Positions 7,796 through 16,163 of a DNA stretch of 64,000 bases are shown here, piece by piece. The stretch is taken from positions 1-64,000 of the forward strand of contig JAFCCO010000005.1 of NCBI GenBank assembly GCA_017610175.1, read 5' to 3'. Position 1 is the stretch's first letter. The number at the start of each line of letters is the position of its first letter. The notes under the pieces are model-generated. The model did not search any database and was not told where the DNA came from. It saw only the letters and a list, made by a program, of their open reading frames with translations. Source of the stretch: Candidatus Iainarchaeum sp. (GTDB lineage Archaea; Iainarchaeota; Iainarchaeia; Iainarchaeales; GCA-2688035). Both the position numbers and the translations under genes were made by a program.

Positions 7796-8779
7796 ATGAA
7801 AATATATCACGAAAACGACGCATCAATCGATGCACTTAAGGACAAAACAATTGCCATAATCGGCTACGGAAACCAGGGAAGGCCTCAGGCACTGTGCCTC
7901 AGGGATTCCGGCTTGAAAGTAATCGTCGGCTCAATAAAGGACGCATCCTTTGACAAGGCCGTTGAAGACGGTTTTGAAACATTTCCAATAGCGGAAGCCG
8001 CGGAAAAAGCGGACCTTGTCCAGATTCTTCTGCCTGACGAGTTCCAGGGAGTGGTTTACGCAAGCGAAATCGCGCCGCACATGAAGGAAGGCAAGATTCT
8101 CTGCTGCTCACACGGCTTTAGCATTGTGTTCAAGGGAATTGTGCCCCCCGAAAACGTTGACGTAATAATGGCAGCACCAAAGAGCCCGGGCAGCGAGGAA
8201 AGAAAGGAATACGTGCGCGGATTCGGAGTGCCGGGCCTCATAGCCGTTTACAAGGACGCAAGCGGAAAGGCAAGGGATTATGCACTTGCATACGCAAAAG
8301 GAATGGGCTACACAAGAGCAGGGGTAATTGAATGCACGTTTCCCCAGGAAACATACTCGGACCTGTTTGGGGAACAGACAGTTCTATGCGGCGGAGTAAC
8401 AGAGCTCATGAGAGCTGGCTTTGAAACACTCACCGAAGCAGGCTACCCGCCTGAAATCGCATACTTTGAATGCATCAACGAGCTCAAGCTCATCGTGGAC
8501 ATGATTTACGAGGGCGGATTCGAATTGATGTGGAAGCGCGTAAGCAACACCGCAGAATACGGCGGAAGGACACGCGGCCCAAAGGTAATTGGCAAGGAAT
8601 CAAAGGAAGCAATGAAGCAGCTTCTCAAAGACATTGAGTCAGGCGCTTTTGCAAAAGAGTGGGTTGACGAGGTCAAAGCAGGAATGCCAAACCTCAACAA
8701 GCTCCGCGAAGAGCAGGCAAAGGAACCGGTCGAAACAATCGGCAAGGAAATCAGAGCCCTCTTTGAAAAAAAGGAATAA
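7796..8779 (+). CDS. ilvC: ketol-acid reductoisomerase (class I)
   Basis: It rearranges and reduces 2-acetolactate to 2,3-dihydroxyisovalerate with Mg2+ and NAD(P)H. The 327-residue length is class I. The Rossmann fingerprint is [11 protein letters not shown] (usually GYGSQGHAQA). The cofactor-specificity loop reads GSIKDAS instead of the common GLRxGSxS; an acidic residue there hints at NADH use. Metal-binding residues lie in [12 protein letters not shown] and [19 protein letters not shown] clear GGAGGG ribosome binding site precedes ATG 7796. The 65-nt gap after ilvN contains only a weak AATTC/GAATT inverted repeat. Confidence 0.93.
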   Translation: MKIYHENDASIDALKDKTIAIIGYGNQGRPQALCLRDSGLKVIVGSIKDASFDKAVEDGFETFPIAEAAEKADLVQILLPDEFQGVVYASEIAPHMKEGKILCCSHGFSIVFKGIVPPENVDVIMAAPKSPGSEERKEYVRGFGVPGLIAVYKDASGKARDYALAYAKGMGYTRAGVIECTFPQETYSDLFGEQTVLCGGVTELMRAGFETLTEAGYPPEIAYFECINELKLIVDMIYEGGFELMWKRVSNTAEYGGRTRGPKVIGKESKEAMKQLLKDIESGAFAKEWVDEVKAGMPNLNKLREEQAKEPVETIGKEIRALFEKKE

Positions 8780-8786
8780 GCAAAGC

Positions 8787-10415
8787 ATGAAACCGGATGA
8801 AATAAAGCGGCTTCCGGCCGCTGAATCACTGCTTTACGCAGACGGGCTTAAGGAGAACGAGATTGGCAAACCGTTTATTGCGGTTGCCAACTCATTCAAT
8901 GAGATAACACCCGGCCACATCCACCTCAACAAGCTTGTTGAGCACGTAAAGCGCGGAATCCGGGAAGTGGGGGCAATTCCCTTCGAATTCAACACAATTG
9001 GGGTGTGCGACGGCATAGCAATGGGGCACGAAGGAATGAAGTACTCTCTTCCAAGCCGTGAAACCATTGCAGACAGCATTGAAGAAATGGTCAAAGCGCA
9101 CTCTGTGTTTGAGGGAATTGTTTTCATCGCCGCATGTGACAAGAACATTCCTGGACACCTCAAGGCAGCAGCCAGGCTCAATCTTCCATCAGTATTTGTT
9201 TCAGCAGGGCCAATGGCTCCGGGCGAATACGACGGCAAAAAAATCGGGGTAAAGGCCGCTTTTGAGGCAAAGGCACAGGTTGAACTTGGAAAGATTTCAA
9301 AGGAAGAATACAAAAAAATTGTATGCAGCGCGTGCCCGGGTGCGGGAACGTGCTCAGGGCTTTATACAGCAAACAGCATGGCTTGCGTAACCGAAGCATT
9401 AGGGCTTTCGCTCCCAATGTGCGCGACCGCAGCCGCACTCTCCGAGGACAAGAACAAAATTGCATACGAAAGCGGAAAACTCATAGTTAAACTTGTGAAG
9501 CAGGGAATTCTTGCAAGGGACATTATGACCGAGCAGGCTTTTGAAAACGCCCTCCGCCTTGACATGGCAATAGGGGCTTCCACAAACACAATGCTTCACG
9601 TGCCGGACATTGCAAAAGAGGCGGGCTTTGACTTTAGGCTTGAGCGCATTAATGAACTAAGCGAGGAAACCCCAACCCTTGTGAAGCTTGATCCTTCATC
9701 GGAATTCTTCATGTCCGACCTTCATGAGGCGGGAGGAATTCCGGCGGTAATGGCCGAACTCAAACCAAAGGGCCTTATTCAGGACACTGCAACAGTTCAA
9801 GGAAGCCTTTTTGACAGGCTTGCAAACGCTGAACTCAAGGACAATAAGGTTATTCGTGCGATTGAAAATCCTTACGACAAAAGCGGCGGAATTGCAATCC
9901 TGTACGGAAACCTTGCGGAACAAGGCTCTGTAATTAAAACAAGCGGAATCTCCCCAAAATTCCCAAAGGTTTTTGAGGGAAAAGCCGTTGCATTTGATTC
10001 AGAGGATGAGGCAAACGAGTTCATCAACTCGGGAAAGGTTGAGAAGGGCTCAGTTCTTGTAATTAGATACGAGGGGCCTGTTGGAGGCCCGGGAATGCGC
10101 GAAATGCTTTACCCAACGGCGGGAATTTCAGGCCTTGGCCTTGACACCAATGTGGCTCTGCTGACAGACGGGAGATTTTCAGGAGCAACCCACGGCGCTT
10201 CAATCGGGCACATTGCGCCTGAAGCGGCAGTTGGCGGAAACATTGCACTGGTTGAAAACGGGGACGCAATCAAAATTGATTTGGACAAGCGAAGAATAGA
10301 CCTTCTCGTTGATGAGGCGAAGCTTGCAAAAAGGCGTGAAAAATGGGGCAAGGACTTCAGGCTCAAAGAGCTTCCTGAAGGGGTTTTAAAGAATTTCCGA
10401 CAAAGATTTCTATAA
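8787..10415 (+). CDS. ilvD: dihydroxy-acid dehydratase
   Basis: It dehydrates dihydroxyisovalerate or dihydroxymethylvalerate to the 2-oxo acids and uses an Fe-S cluster. The ORF-track start at 8634 lies inside ilvC; the real start is ATG 8787 ([10 protein letters not shown]), 7 nt after the ilvC stop, giving 542 residues. Cysteines expected for the cluster are visible in [15 protein letters not shown] and [16 protein letters not shown]. The C-terminal segment [14 protein letters not shown] and [17 protein letters not shown] are family hallmarks distinguishing it from the related Edd dehydratase. It is in the middle of the leu/ilv operon. Confidence 0.93.
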   Translation: MKPDEIKRLPAAESLLYADGLKENEIGKPFIAVANSFNEITPGHIHLNKLVEHVKRGIREVGAIPFEFNTIGVCDGIAMGHEGMKYSLPSRETIADSIEEMVKAHSVFEGIVFIAACDKNIPGHLKAAARLNLPSVFVSAGPMAPGEYDGKKIGVKAAFEAKAQVELGKISKEEYKKIVCSACPGAGTCSGLYTANSMACVTEALGLSLPMCATAAALSEDKNKIAYESGKLIVKLVKQGILARDIMTEQAFENALRLDMAIGASTNTMLHVPDIAKEAGFDFRLERINELSEETPTLVKLDPSSEFFMSDLHEAGGIPAVMAELKPKGLIQDTATVQGSLFDRLANAELKDNKVIRAIENPYDKSGGIAILYGNLAEQGSVIKTSGISPKFPKVFEGKAVAFDSEDEANEFINSGKVEKGSVLVIRYEGPVGGPGMREMLYPTAGISGLGLDTNVALLTDGRFSGATHGASIGHIAPEAAVGGNIALVENGDAIKIDLDKRRIDLLVDEAKLAKRREKWGKDFRLKELPEGVLKNFRQRFL

Positions 10416-10425
10416 GGTGAATCAA

Positions 10426-11688
10426 ATGAAACAGACAATAACCGAGAAGATTCTTGCCGCACACTGTGGCAGAGACAGCGTAAGCCCAGGCGAGCTCATA
10501 GAGGCAAACGTAGACCTCTGCTTTGCAAACGATATCACAGCCCCAATTTCAATAAAGGCATTCAGGGAAGCGGGCATTAAAGAGGTCTTTGACAAGGAAA
10601 AAGTTCTCCTGATTCCCGACCATTTCACCCCAAACAAGGACATTAAGGCAGCAGAGCAGGTTAAATTGATGCGCGAGTTTGCAAAGGAGCAGGAACTTGC
10701 AAACTTCTTTGATGTGGGCAGGGTTGGAATCGAACACGTTTTCATCCACGAACAGGGTTTCTCCGTTCCAGGGCAGGTAATTGTTGGGGCGGACTCACAC
10801 ACATGCACTTACGGAGCACTCGGAGCATTCTCAACAGGAGTTGGCTCAACAGATGTTGCTGCGGCAATGGCCCTTGGAAAGCTCTGGCTTAAGGTTCCGG
10901 AGTCAATGCAGTTCAATTACACAGGAAAGCTCTCAAAATATGTTTCAGGAAAGGACCTTATTCTCTTCACCATCGGCCAGATGGGGGTGGGCGGTGCGCT
11001 CTACAATGCAATGGAGTTCAGGGGCTCCACAATCAGGTCCCTTTCAATGGACAGCAGGTTCAGCATGTGCAATATGGCAATTGAGGCCGGTGCAAAGAAC
11101 GGAATAATTGAACCGGACGGCCGCACGCTTTCATATGTTAAGCAGCACTCCAAAAAGAAGTTCAAAACCTACAAGTCTGACAAGGGCGCAAACTACAGCG
11201 ACGAGTTTTTCTGGGACGCGTCAGTCATTGAGCCACAGGTGGCGTACCCGCACCTTCCTGAGAACACAAAACCAGTTTCAGAGGCTTCAGGAATTGAAAT
11301 TCAGCAAAGTGTAATTGGAAGCTGCACAAACGGGCGAATTGAGGACATGCGCGTTGCCGCAAAAATATTCAAGGGAAAGAAGCTTGCACCCGGAACAAGG
11401 TGTGTAATCCTTCCGGGTTCACAGGAAGTTTATCTTGATTGCATAAAAAAGGGGTTTGTGGAGATATTTGTCAAGGCAGGCTGTTCCTTTTCAACCCCGA
11501 CCTGCGGGCCATGCCTTGGAGGGCACATGGGTGTTCTTGCGGCTGGAGAAAAGGCAATCAGCACCACAAACAGAAACTTTGTGGGCCGAATGGGCCACGT
11601 AAAGAGCGAAGTTTATCTCTCCAACCCGGCTGTTGCGGCAGCTTCCGCAATTGCGGGAAAGATAGTGCACCCGGAGGAAATAAAATGA
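10426..11688 (+). CDS. leuC: 3-isopropylmalate dehydratase, large subunit
   Basis: With LeuD it isomerises 2- to 3-isopropylmalate using a [4Fe-4S] cluster. The 420-residue protein has cluster cysteines in [14 protein letters not shown] and [18 protein letters not shown] 10426 is preferred to the track's GTG 10417, because AAGGTGA just upstream is a plausible ribosome binding site. Archaeal-type paralogues (homoaconitase, methylmalate dehydratase) share this fold, but the leuA/leuB neighbours favour leucine synthesis. Its stop overlaps the leuD start (ATGA). Confidence 0.92.
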   Translation: MKQTITEKILAAHCGRDSVSPGELIEANVDLCFANDITAPISIKAFREAGIKEVFDKEKVLLIPDHFTPNKDIKAAEQVKLMREFAKEQELANFFDVGRVGIEHVFIHEQGFSVPGQVIVGADSHTCTYGALGAFSTGVGSTDVAAAMALGKLWLKVPESMQFNYTGKLSKYVSGKDLILFTIGQMGVGGALYNAMEFRGSTIRSLSMDSRFSMCNMAIEAGAKNGIIEPDGRTLSYVKQHSKKKFKTYKSDKGANYSDEFFWDASVIEPQVAYPHLPENTKPVSEASGIEIQQSVIGSCTNGRIEDMRVAAKIFKGKKLAPGTRCVILPGSQEVYLDCIKKGFVEIFVKAGCSFSTPTCGPCLGGHMGVLAAGEKAISTTNRNFVGRMGHVKSEVYLSNPAVAAASAIAGKIVHPEEIK

Positions 11689-12179
11689 AGCTCAAGGGAA
11701 AAGCATGGTCGTTTAAGGACAACATTGACACAGATGTAATTATTCCCGCAAGGCACCTGGTCACATCAGACCCTGACGAGCTTGCAGGGTATTGTATGGA
11801 GGACATAGATCCGGACTTTGCAAAGAAAATTTCCAAAGGGGACATTATTGTTGCAGGAAAGAATTTTGGATGCGGTTCAAGCAGGGAACACGCCCCTATT
11901 GCAATAAAGCACTTGGGCATTTCATGCGTTATCGCGGAATCTTTTGCAAGAATCTTCTACAGAAACAGCATAAACATGGGCCTTCCAATTTTTGAGTGTC
12001 CCGAAGCCGTTAAGAAAATAAGGGCAGGGGACAAGCTTGAGGTTGATGCCGAAACAGGGATTATCACAAACGTTTCAAAAAACGAAACTTACAAGGCACA
12101 GGCAATGCCTGAGTTCATAAGAAAAATTATAAAACTTGGCGGTCTAATGGAGTACGTAAAGCAGGAAGTGAAAAAATAA
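11685..12179 (+). CDS. leuD: 3-isopropylmalate dehydratase, small subunit
   Basis: The 164-residue swivel-domain partner of LeuC, which supplies substrate-specificity residues. The listed ORF starts at 11439 in the LeuC shadow frame; the real start is ATG 11685, overlapping leuC by 4 nt. Recognisable motifs are [16 protein letters not shown] and [14 protein letters not shown], both conserved in the aconitase small-subunit family. Length fits the short archaeal/bacterial LeuD2 form. It overlaps leuB by one base (TAATG). Confidence 0.92.
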   Translation: MKLKGKAWSFKDNIDTDVIIPARHLVTSDPDELAGYCMEDIDPDFAKKISKGDIIVAGKNFGCGSSREHAPIAIKHLGISCVIAESFARIFYRNSINMGLPIFECPEAVKKIRAGDKLEVDAETGIITNVSKNETYKAQAMPEFIRKIIKLGGLMEYVKQEVKK

Positions 12180-13249
12180 TGGCCAAGAAATTTAAGATAG
12201 CGGTTCTTCCGGGTGACGGAATCGGCGCAGAGATAATGCCTCCCGCAGTTGAGGTTCTCAAAAAAGTTGGCGAAATGTTTTCGGTTGAGTTTGAATTCAC
12301 CGAAGCAAAGATTGGATGGGCTGCTTACCCTGAATTTAAGACATGCCTGCCCAAAGAGACACTTGATGTTTGCAAAAACTCGGACGTAATCCTTTTTGGG
12401 GCAATTGGGGATCCAAAAGCGGACAAGCTTCCGCCGGAGGAAAGGCCTGAGCGGGCGGCGCTTCTCCCCCTTAGAAAGGAGTTTGACCTTTACGCAAACC
12501 TTCGCCCTGCGATGGTGTTCAAATCACTTGCAAATGCATCCCCGCTCAAATCCGAAATAATTGGCGAGGGCTTTGATGTGCTTGTGGTGCGCGAGCTCAC
12601 AAGCGGAATTTACTTTGGAGAACCAAAGCAGCTTTCGGAAAGTGAGGGCTTTGATACCATGCGTTACAAAAAAGAGGAAGTTGAGCGAATTGCAAAGGTT
12701 GCTTTCGAAGCCGCAATGAAGCGTTCAAAAAAAGTGCACAGCATTGACAAGTCCAACGTTCTCCAGTCAATGGTCCTTTGGAGGGAAACTGTCGGAAGCG
12801 TTGCAAAGAATTATCCTAAAGTGGAGCTTGAAAACCTTTACGTTGACAATGCGGCAATGCAGCTTGTCAAAAACCCAAAGCAGTTTGATGTGATTCTTGC
12901 GGGAAACCTGTTTGGGGACATCCTTAGCGACGAGGCCGCAATGCTCACCGGAAGCATTGGCATGCTCCCGTCGGCTTCACTCAACGAATCAGGCTTTGGC
13001 CTTTACGAGCCTGTTCACGGTTCTGCGCCCGATATTGCTGGAAAGAACATTGCAAACCCGATTGCGCAAATTCTTTCAGCCGCAATGTTATGCAAGTACT
13101 CTTTCGGCCTTAACGAGGCGCATGACGCAATCTTTAAGGCGGTTGAATCGGTTCTTGACAAGGGCATTAGAACAGTGGACATAGCTGCGGGCAATGAGTC
13201 TGTTGGAACAAAGGAAATGGGCCAGGCAATTCTCAAAGAATTAGGTTGA
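12179..13249 (+). CDS. leuB: 3-isopropylmalate dehydrogenase
   Basis: It oxidatively decarboxylates 3-isopropylmalate to 2-oxoisocaproate with NAD+. The 356-residue protein shows LPGDGIGAEI at the N-terminus, the substrate-binding LRPA and VVRELTSGIYFGEP region, the catalytic YVDNAAMQL, GNLFGDILSDEAAM and the NAD-binding GSAPDIAGKNIANP. RELTSGIYFG points to LeuB rather than isocitrate dehydrogenase. It is the last gene of the operon; its 3' end overlaps the convergent gene by 9 bases, so no separate terminator is visible. Confidence 0.93.
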   Translation: MAKKFKIAVLPGDGIGAEIMPPAVEVLKKVGEMFSVEFEFTEAKIGWAAYPEFKTCLPKETLDVCKNSDVILFGAIGDPKADKLPPEERPERAALLPLRKEFDLYANLRPAMVFKSLANASPLKSEIIGEGFDVLVVRELTSGIYFGEPKQLSESEGFDTMRYKKEEVERIAKVAFEAAMKRSKKVHSIDKSNVLQSMVLWRETVGSVAKNYPKVELENLYVDNAAMQLVKNPKQFDVILAGNLFGDILSDEAAMLTGSIGMLPSASLNESGFGLYEPVHGSAPDIAGKNIANPIAQILSAAMLCKYSFGLNEAHDAIFKAVESVLDKGIRTVDIAAGNESVGTKEMGQAILKELG

Positions 13250-14308
13250 TTTTTTAGGCCTTGCCCTTTTAGCAATCTTTTTTCCGCTTCCCTCTGAAAT
13301 ATGTGCCTTTACAAACTTGCGAATCGTCATCTTTCCGCGGGTTGTCTTGAACTTGGTGTTAAAATGTGTGCTGTCAGCTGCACTTCTTTTGTGCGCAAAC
13401 CTCAGCTGCTTTTCGTGGAACACCTGTGGGAAATTTGACTGCCAGCCCGGCTTATGTTTTACTCTGCCTTTTGTGCCCCTTCCTCTTTTTGTCGGGTCAA
13501 AGAGAACAAGTGCGGTTTCGTTTCCAAATGCCTGCTGTGAAATTCTTTTGATTGGGGCCTTTTCCGCTCTTGGAACCTCAAGCGTTTTAGCCCTTCCAAA
13601 TGCCTTTTTGAATCTTTCAAATGATTTTGGGACTTCCCTGTAACTGGCGGCGTCAACAAACAAAACAATCGGGTTTGCCCGCTTCATTATTGAGCTGAAT
13701 CTTCTTCTAACCGCGCGCGGATCTGTAAACCAGTTTGTAAAATATTCCCTTAGCCCAGGTTCCCCAACCGAAGCCATTTTGTAATCGTCAACTGCAAAAA
13801 CAAAGGAGTCAATTTTTCCCTCTTTCAGTGCCTTGCCTGCAACCTTAAGTGCGGCAGCCTCCCTTAATTGCCTGACAACATCCCTGGACACCCTTCCAGT
13901 CCTTGCCTCTTCATTTGCCTTAGTCCACTCGTGCTGTTTCTTTAATTCCTCAACAGCCCACTTTCTCTTCTTTTTTCCAATTACCTGCGCTGAAATTCCC
14001 TCTATCGCAGGCTTGTAGATTGAGCCTGTCCGCGCATTGCATATCACAAGCACAGGCCTTTTGTGGTTCCTGCTCAGCGCATTTGCCGCAAGGTTAACAC
14101 GCCTTGCTTCTACCGCTGAAAATTTTGCCTGGGCCTCAATTTCCCTTAGTTTAAGTGAGGGGTCAGGTACATTGAATTCGTTTGGGTTTAGTTTGCGGTC
14201 ACGCCATATTAGCGTATTTCTTTCCTTTCTGTCTGTAAAAACTAGTCCCGGATTTTTCACTCTTTTTTTTCTCTTTTTGCTTTGCCTCGGTTTTCTCATC
14301 GAACTCAC
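13241..14308 (-). CDS. 355-residue basic protein, unknown function
   Basis: The protein is very rich in Lys and Arg (starts MSSMRKPRQSKKRKKR, ends AKRARPKKST), with a central stretch (about residues 90-240) that contains beta/alpha-like hydrophobic periodicity such as RPVLVICNAR and ANPIVLFVDAAS. I see no catalytic motif, membrane segment or cysteine cluster. The basic termini suggest binding to RNA or DNA. It overlaps leuB tail-to-tail and purM by 4 nt (purM stop and this start on the minus strand), so it lies downstream of purM... reading minus, purM comes first and this gene follows, and the two are likely co-transcribed. Confidence 0.6.
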   Translation of the reverse strand: MSSMRKPRQSKKRKKRVKNPGLVFTDRKERNTLIWRDRKLNPNEFNVPDPSLKLREIEAQAKFSAVEARRVNLAANALSRNHKRPVLVICNARTGSIYKPAIEGISAQVIGKKKRKWAVEELKKQHEWTKANEEARTGRVSRDVVRQLREAAALKVAGKALKEGKIDSFVFAVDDYKMASVGEPGLREYFTNWFTDPRAVRRRFSSIMKRANPIVLFVDAASYREVPKSFERFKKAFGRAKTLEVPRAEKAPIKRISQQAFGNETALVLFDPTKRGRGTKGRVKHKPGWQSNFPQVFHEKQLRFAHKRSAADSTHFNTKFKTTRGKMTIRKFVKAHISEGSGKKIAKRARPKKST

Positions 14309-15342
14309 TCGATTTTGACGCCTTGGCCCTTTACAGCCTTTCCGATTGCCCAGGCTTCCTCGCCGAGCTCTGTCGCTTTCTTCAGAACTGCGTTTGCATC
14401 GCTTTCACTTACAATCAGAACCATTCCCGAACCCATGTTAAATGTCCTGAACATGTCCTGTTCGGGCACTTCTCCCTTTTCCTGAATCAGCTTGAATATT
14501 TTCTGTGTCCTTAGCTTTTCCTTTTCAATCGCAACACCTATTCCGTCCGGCAAGACTCTTTTGATGTTGTCGAACAAGCCGCCTCCGGTAATATGCGCAA
14601 TTCCTTTCAGCTCAAACTCTTTCATCAATGAATTAACCGTTTTGCTGTAAGCCCTGTGCGGTTCAAGCAATGCTTCCCCGATACTTTGCTCCATTCCGTC
14701 CGGCTTGTCGTTCACATCAAATCCCGCAACCTCAAAGAGCACATTTCTTGCAAGGCTGAATCCGTTTGTGTGAAGCCCCGAACTCTTTAATGAAATCAGT
14801 ACGTTTCCTTCTTCAATCTTTGACCCGTCAACCATTTTGCCCTTTTCCGCAATTCCGGTAATTGCTCCGACAATATCTGTTTCGTTTTCACAGTATACTC
14901 CAGGCATTTCAGCGGTCTCGCCCGCAATCAGTGAAACTCCTGCTTCCTTGCAGGCCCCAGCCATTCCCTTCACAATCTGCTCGATTTTTGCGGGCTCAAG
15001 CTTGCTGCTTGCAACATAGTCCACAAAAAACCAGGGTTCTGCTCCGCAGCATGCGATGTCGTTGCATGAGTGGTTCACAATGTCTTTTCCAACCGAATCC
15101 CATTTGCTCATTTTGGAGGCAACATTTGTTTTTGTTCCCACCCCGTCAATGCTTGTAATCAGAACAGGATTTTCAAACTCCTTTAGCTTTGCCGCATCAA
15201 TGCATCCGCCGAATGCTCCAACGTCAAGCAGCACGTCTTTGGTAAAGGTGCTTTTAACATGTCCCTTAATGCGCTTTACGGCTTCGTTTCCGGCATCAAT
15301 GTCCACTCCCGCATCCTTGTAAGTTACAGCCATTTTAATCAT
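14305..15342 (-). CDS. purM: phosphoribosylformylglycinamidine cyclo-ligase (AIR synthetase)
   Basis: It closes the imidazole ring of 5-aminoimidazole ribotide in purine synthesis, using ATP. The 345-residue protein has YKDAGVDIDAGN, the Gly-rich SIDGVGTKTNVA, NHSCNDIACCGAEPWFF (usual NDILVQGAEPLFF) and HITGGGLFDNIKRVLP, all PurM hallmarks. A TATA-like element (aatttaaagg on this strand, centred near 15366) is about 24 nt before ATG 15342, supporting that start and a leaderless mRNA; ATG 15333 is the alternative. It is divergent from the gene at 15431 and overlaps the next minus-strand gene by 4 nt. Confidence 0.93.
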   Translation of the reverse strand: MIKMAVTYKDAGVDIDAGNEAVKRIKGHVKSTFTKDVLLDVGAFGGCIDAAKLKEFENPVLITSIDGVGTKTNVASKMSKWDSVGKDIVNHSCNDIACCGAEPWFFVDYVASSKLEPAKIEQIVKGMAGACKEAGVSLIAGETAEMPGVYCENETDIVGAITGIAEKGKMVDGSKIEEGNVLISLKSSGLHTNGFSLARNVLFEVAGFDVNDKPDGMEQSIGEALLEPHRAYSKTVNSLMKEFELKGIAHITGGGLFDNIKRVLPDGIGVAIEKEKLRTQKIFKLIQEKGEVPEQDMFRTFNMGSGMVLIVSESDANAVLKKATELGEEAWAIGKAVKGQGVKIE

Positions 15343-15360
15343 ATGAATTAAAACAGGGAA

Positions 15361-15412
15361 CCTTTAAATTGCTTTTCGCGCCGCTTTATTTCCTACAGAA
15401 GTATTATAAACT
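15361..15412. promoter_or_regulatory. divergent promoter between purM and the 15431 gene
   Basis: On the minus strand aatttaaagg (15361-15370) is about 24 nt from the purM ATG. On the plus strand tattataaac (around 15403-15412) is about 24 nt from GTG 15431. Both spacings are what leaderless archaeal transcripts would give. Confidence 0.5.
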
Positions 15413-15430
15413 TAGGACTGCAAATTATTT

Positions 15431-15889
15431 GTGATTAGAATGCCTTTTTGGAAAAAGAGAGCAAAACCCGCCGCTGACAAAACTGCAGCCGCTAAAAAGC
15501 CCGCACCCAAACCTGTTGAACCGGCGCCTGTGAAAAAGCGTGCAAAAGTATCTTCAGCTGAAGCGAGTGCTGCTCAACAGAAAAGAAGGGCGGAGAGTAT
15601 AGAGGTTGCAAAGCTTAGTGCAAAAGTGCCTGTTTTTGCGGCAGAATGCAAGAGAATCGGTGTTTCCCCTGCACAGGCATTCCTGAAAGCCCACAATATA
15701 ATTCTTACCGCAAAGGGAAAGGGTTGGGACAAGCTCAGGGCCCAAATTGCCGACAAGCTTGCGGTGGAAATGATTTCTCTTCCCGAGGAAAAAGCGCATA
15801 TGGCCCGCCAAATCGAGGCGCAGATTATTTCGAATTATATTACCCCTCTAATTAAGAAAGGCCTTTTAACCAAGGCAATGCTGGGCTAA
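15431..15889 (+). CDS. 152-residue protein with Ala/Lys/Pro-rich N-terminus, unknown
   Basis: The first about 50 residues are low-complexity (KPAADKTAAAKKPAPKPVEPAP) and probably disordered; the remainder is predicted helical, with HNIILTAKGKGWDKLR near the middle and an amphipathic C-terminal end. No known motif was recognised. GTG 15431 fits the TATA spacing, ATG 15440 is the other plausible start. It may bind nucleic acid or be a scaffolding protein, but that is only a composition-based guess. It precedes the aromatic leader region by 65 nt. Confidence 0.55.
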   Translation: MIRMPFWKKRAKPAADKTAAAKKPAPKPVEPAPVKKRAKVSSAEASAAQQKRRAESIEVAKLSAKVPVFAAECKRIGVSPAQAFLKAHNIILTAKGKGWDKLRAQIADKLAVEMISLPEEKAHMARQIEAQIISNYITPLIKKGLLTKAMLG

Positions 15890-15922
15890 ACCGCTTTTTA
15901 AAGCCCCGAACTCTGCGAAAAG

Positions 15923-15930
15923 TATTTAAA
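15923..15930 (+). promoter_or_regulatory. TATA box of the aromatic operon leader
   Basis: tatttaaa is centred about 29 nt before the leader ATG at 15955, so transcription would begin only a few nucleotides upstream of it. The leader ORF would then be at the extreme 5' end of the operon mRNA. Inferred from spacing. Confidence 0.55.
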
Positions 15931-15954
15931 GAACCTTGCCCTATAATTCACTAT

Positions 15955-16059
15955 ATGGAATGTGCAAACGCATTTATTGGTGCTGAAACTTTTCTTTTCA
16001 AAGTTTGCGCAGCCGTGGGCAAGTACTTTGCTTATTGGTATTTTTATTTTTTTGAGTAG
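15955..16059 (+). CDS. aromatic-residue-rich leader peptide of the aro/pheA operon (putative attenuator peptide)
   Basis: ATG 15955 opens a 34-codon ORF ending TAG 16057-16059. Its last part, KYFAYWYFYFFE, has 9 aromatic residues in 11: four Tyr, four Phe and one Trp. All three products of the chorismate branches are therefore sampled by consecutive codons. It precedes a ten-gene aromatic operon and is followed by overlapping hairpins. Bacterial pheL and trpL leaders work this way: scarcity of charged tRNA stalls the ribosome and switches RNA structure. Composition this extreme in a short ORF at precisely this place is unlikely by chance. The mechanism is inferred; no translation evidence is available. 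Confidence 0.78.
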   Translation: MECANAFIGAETFLFKVCAAVGKYFAYWYFYFFE

Positions 16060-16082
16060 GCACCAGGCTACTCTCTGTTTTT
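16054..16082 (+). terminator. hairpin plus T-run overlapping the aromatic leader stop codon
   Basis: GAGTAG (16054-16059, containing the leader stop) pairs with CTACTC (16068-16073) around an 8-nt loop, followed by TCTG and TTTTT (16078-16082). This is terminator-like. A ribosome on the final aromatic codons or at the stop would block the stem. Confidence 0.45.
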
Positions 16083-16114
16083 AGCTTGGTTGCCAGGACT
16101 AACAAACGGAGAGT
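16059..16114 (+). promoter_or_regulatory. mutually exclusive RNA stems of the aromatic leader
   Basis: Two further stems use overlapping sequences. Stem A pairs GGCACCAGGC (16059-16068) with GCTTGGTTGCC (16084-16094), 10 pairs with one bulge and one G-U. Stem B pairs ACTCTCTGTTT (16070-16080) with AAACGGAGAGT (16104-16114), 11 pairs with one G-U, enclosing a small inner hairpin. Stem A and the terminator-like stem share their 5' arm, and stem B shares the terminator's 3' arm. This segment logic is that of an attenuator. Which state permits transcription cannot be settled by eye. Confidence 0.55.
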
Positions 16115-16163
16115 TCACACTATAAAAATTTGATAGGGAAAAAAAGTTGGAGCGTGAAAAAAA

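Noticed and set aside
8634-8786. N-terminal extension of IlvD in the ORF track
   Set aside because: It overlaps the end of ilvC in another frame and has no dehydratase features; [10 protein letters not shown] at 8787 matches the family start.
11439-11684. Long N-terminal extension of LeuD in the ORF track
   Set aside because: It is the shadow of leuC; LeuD homology starts at ATG 11685.
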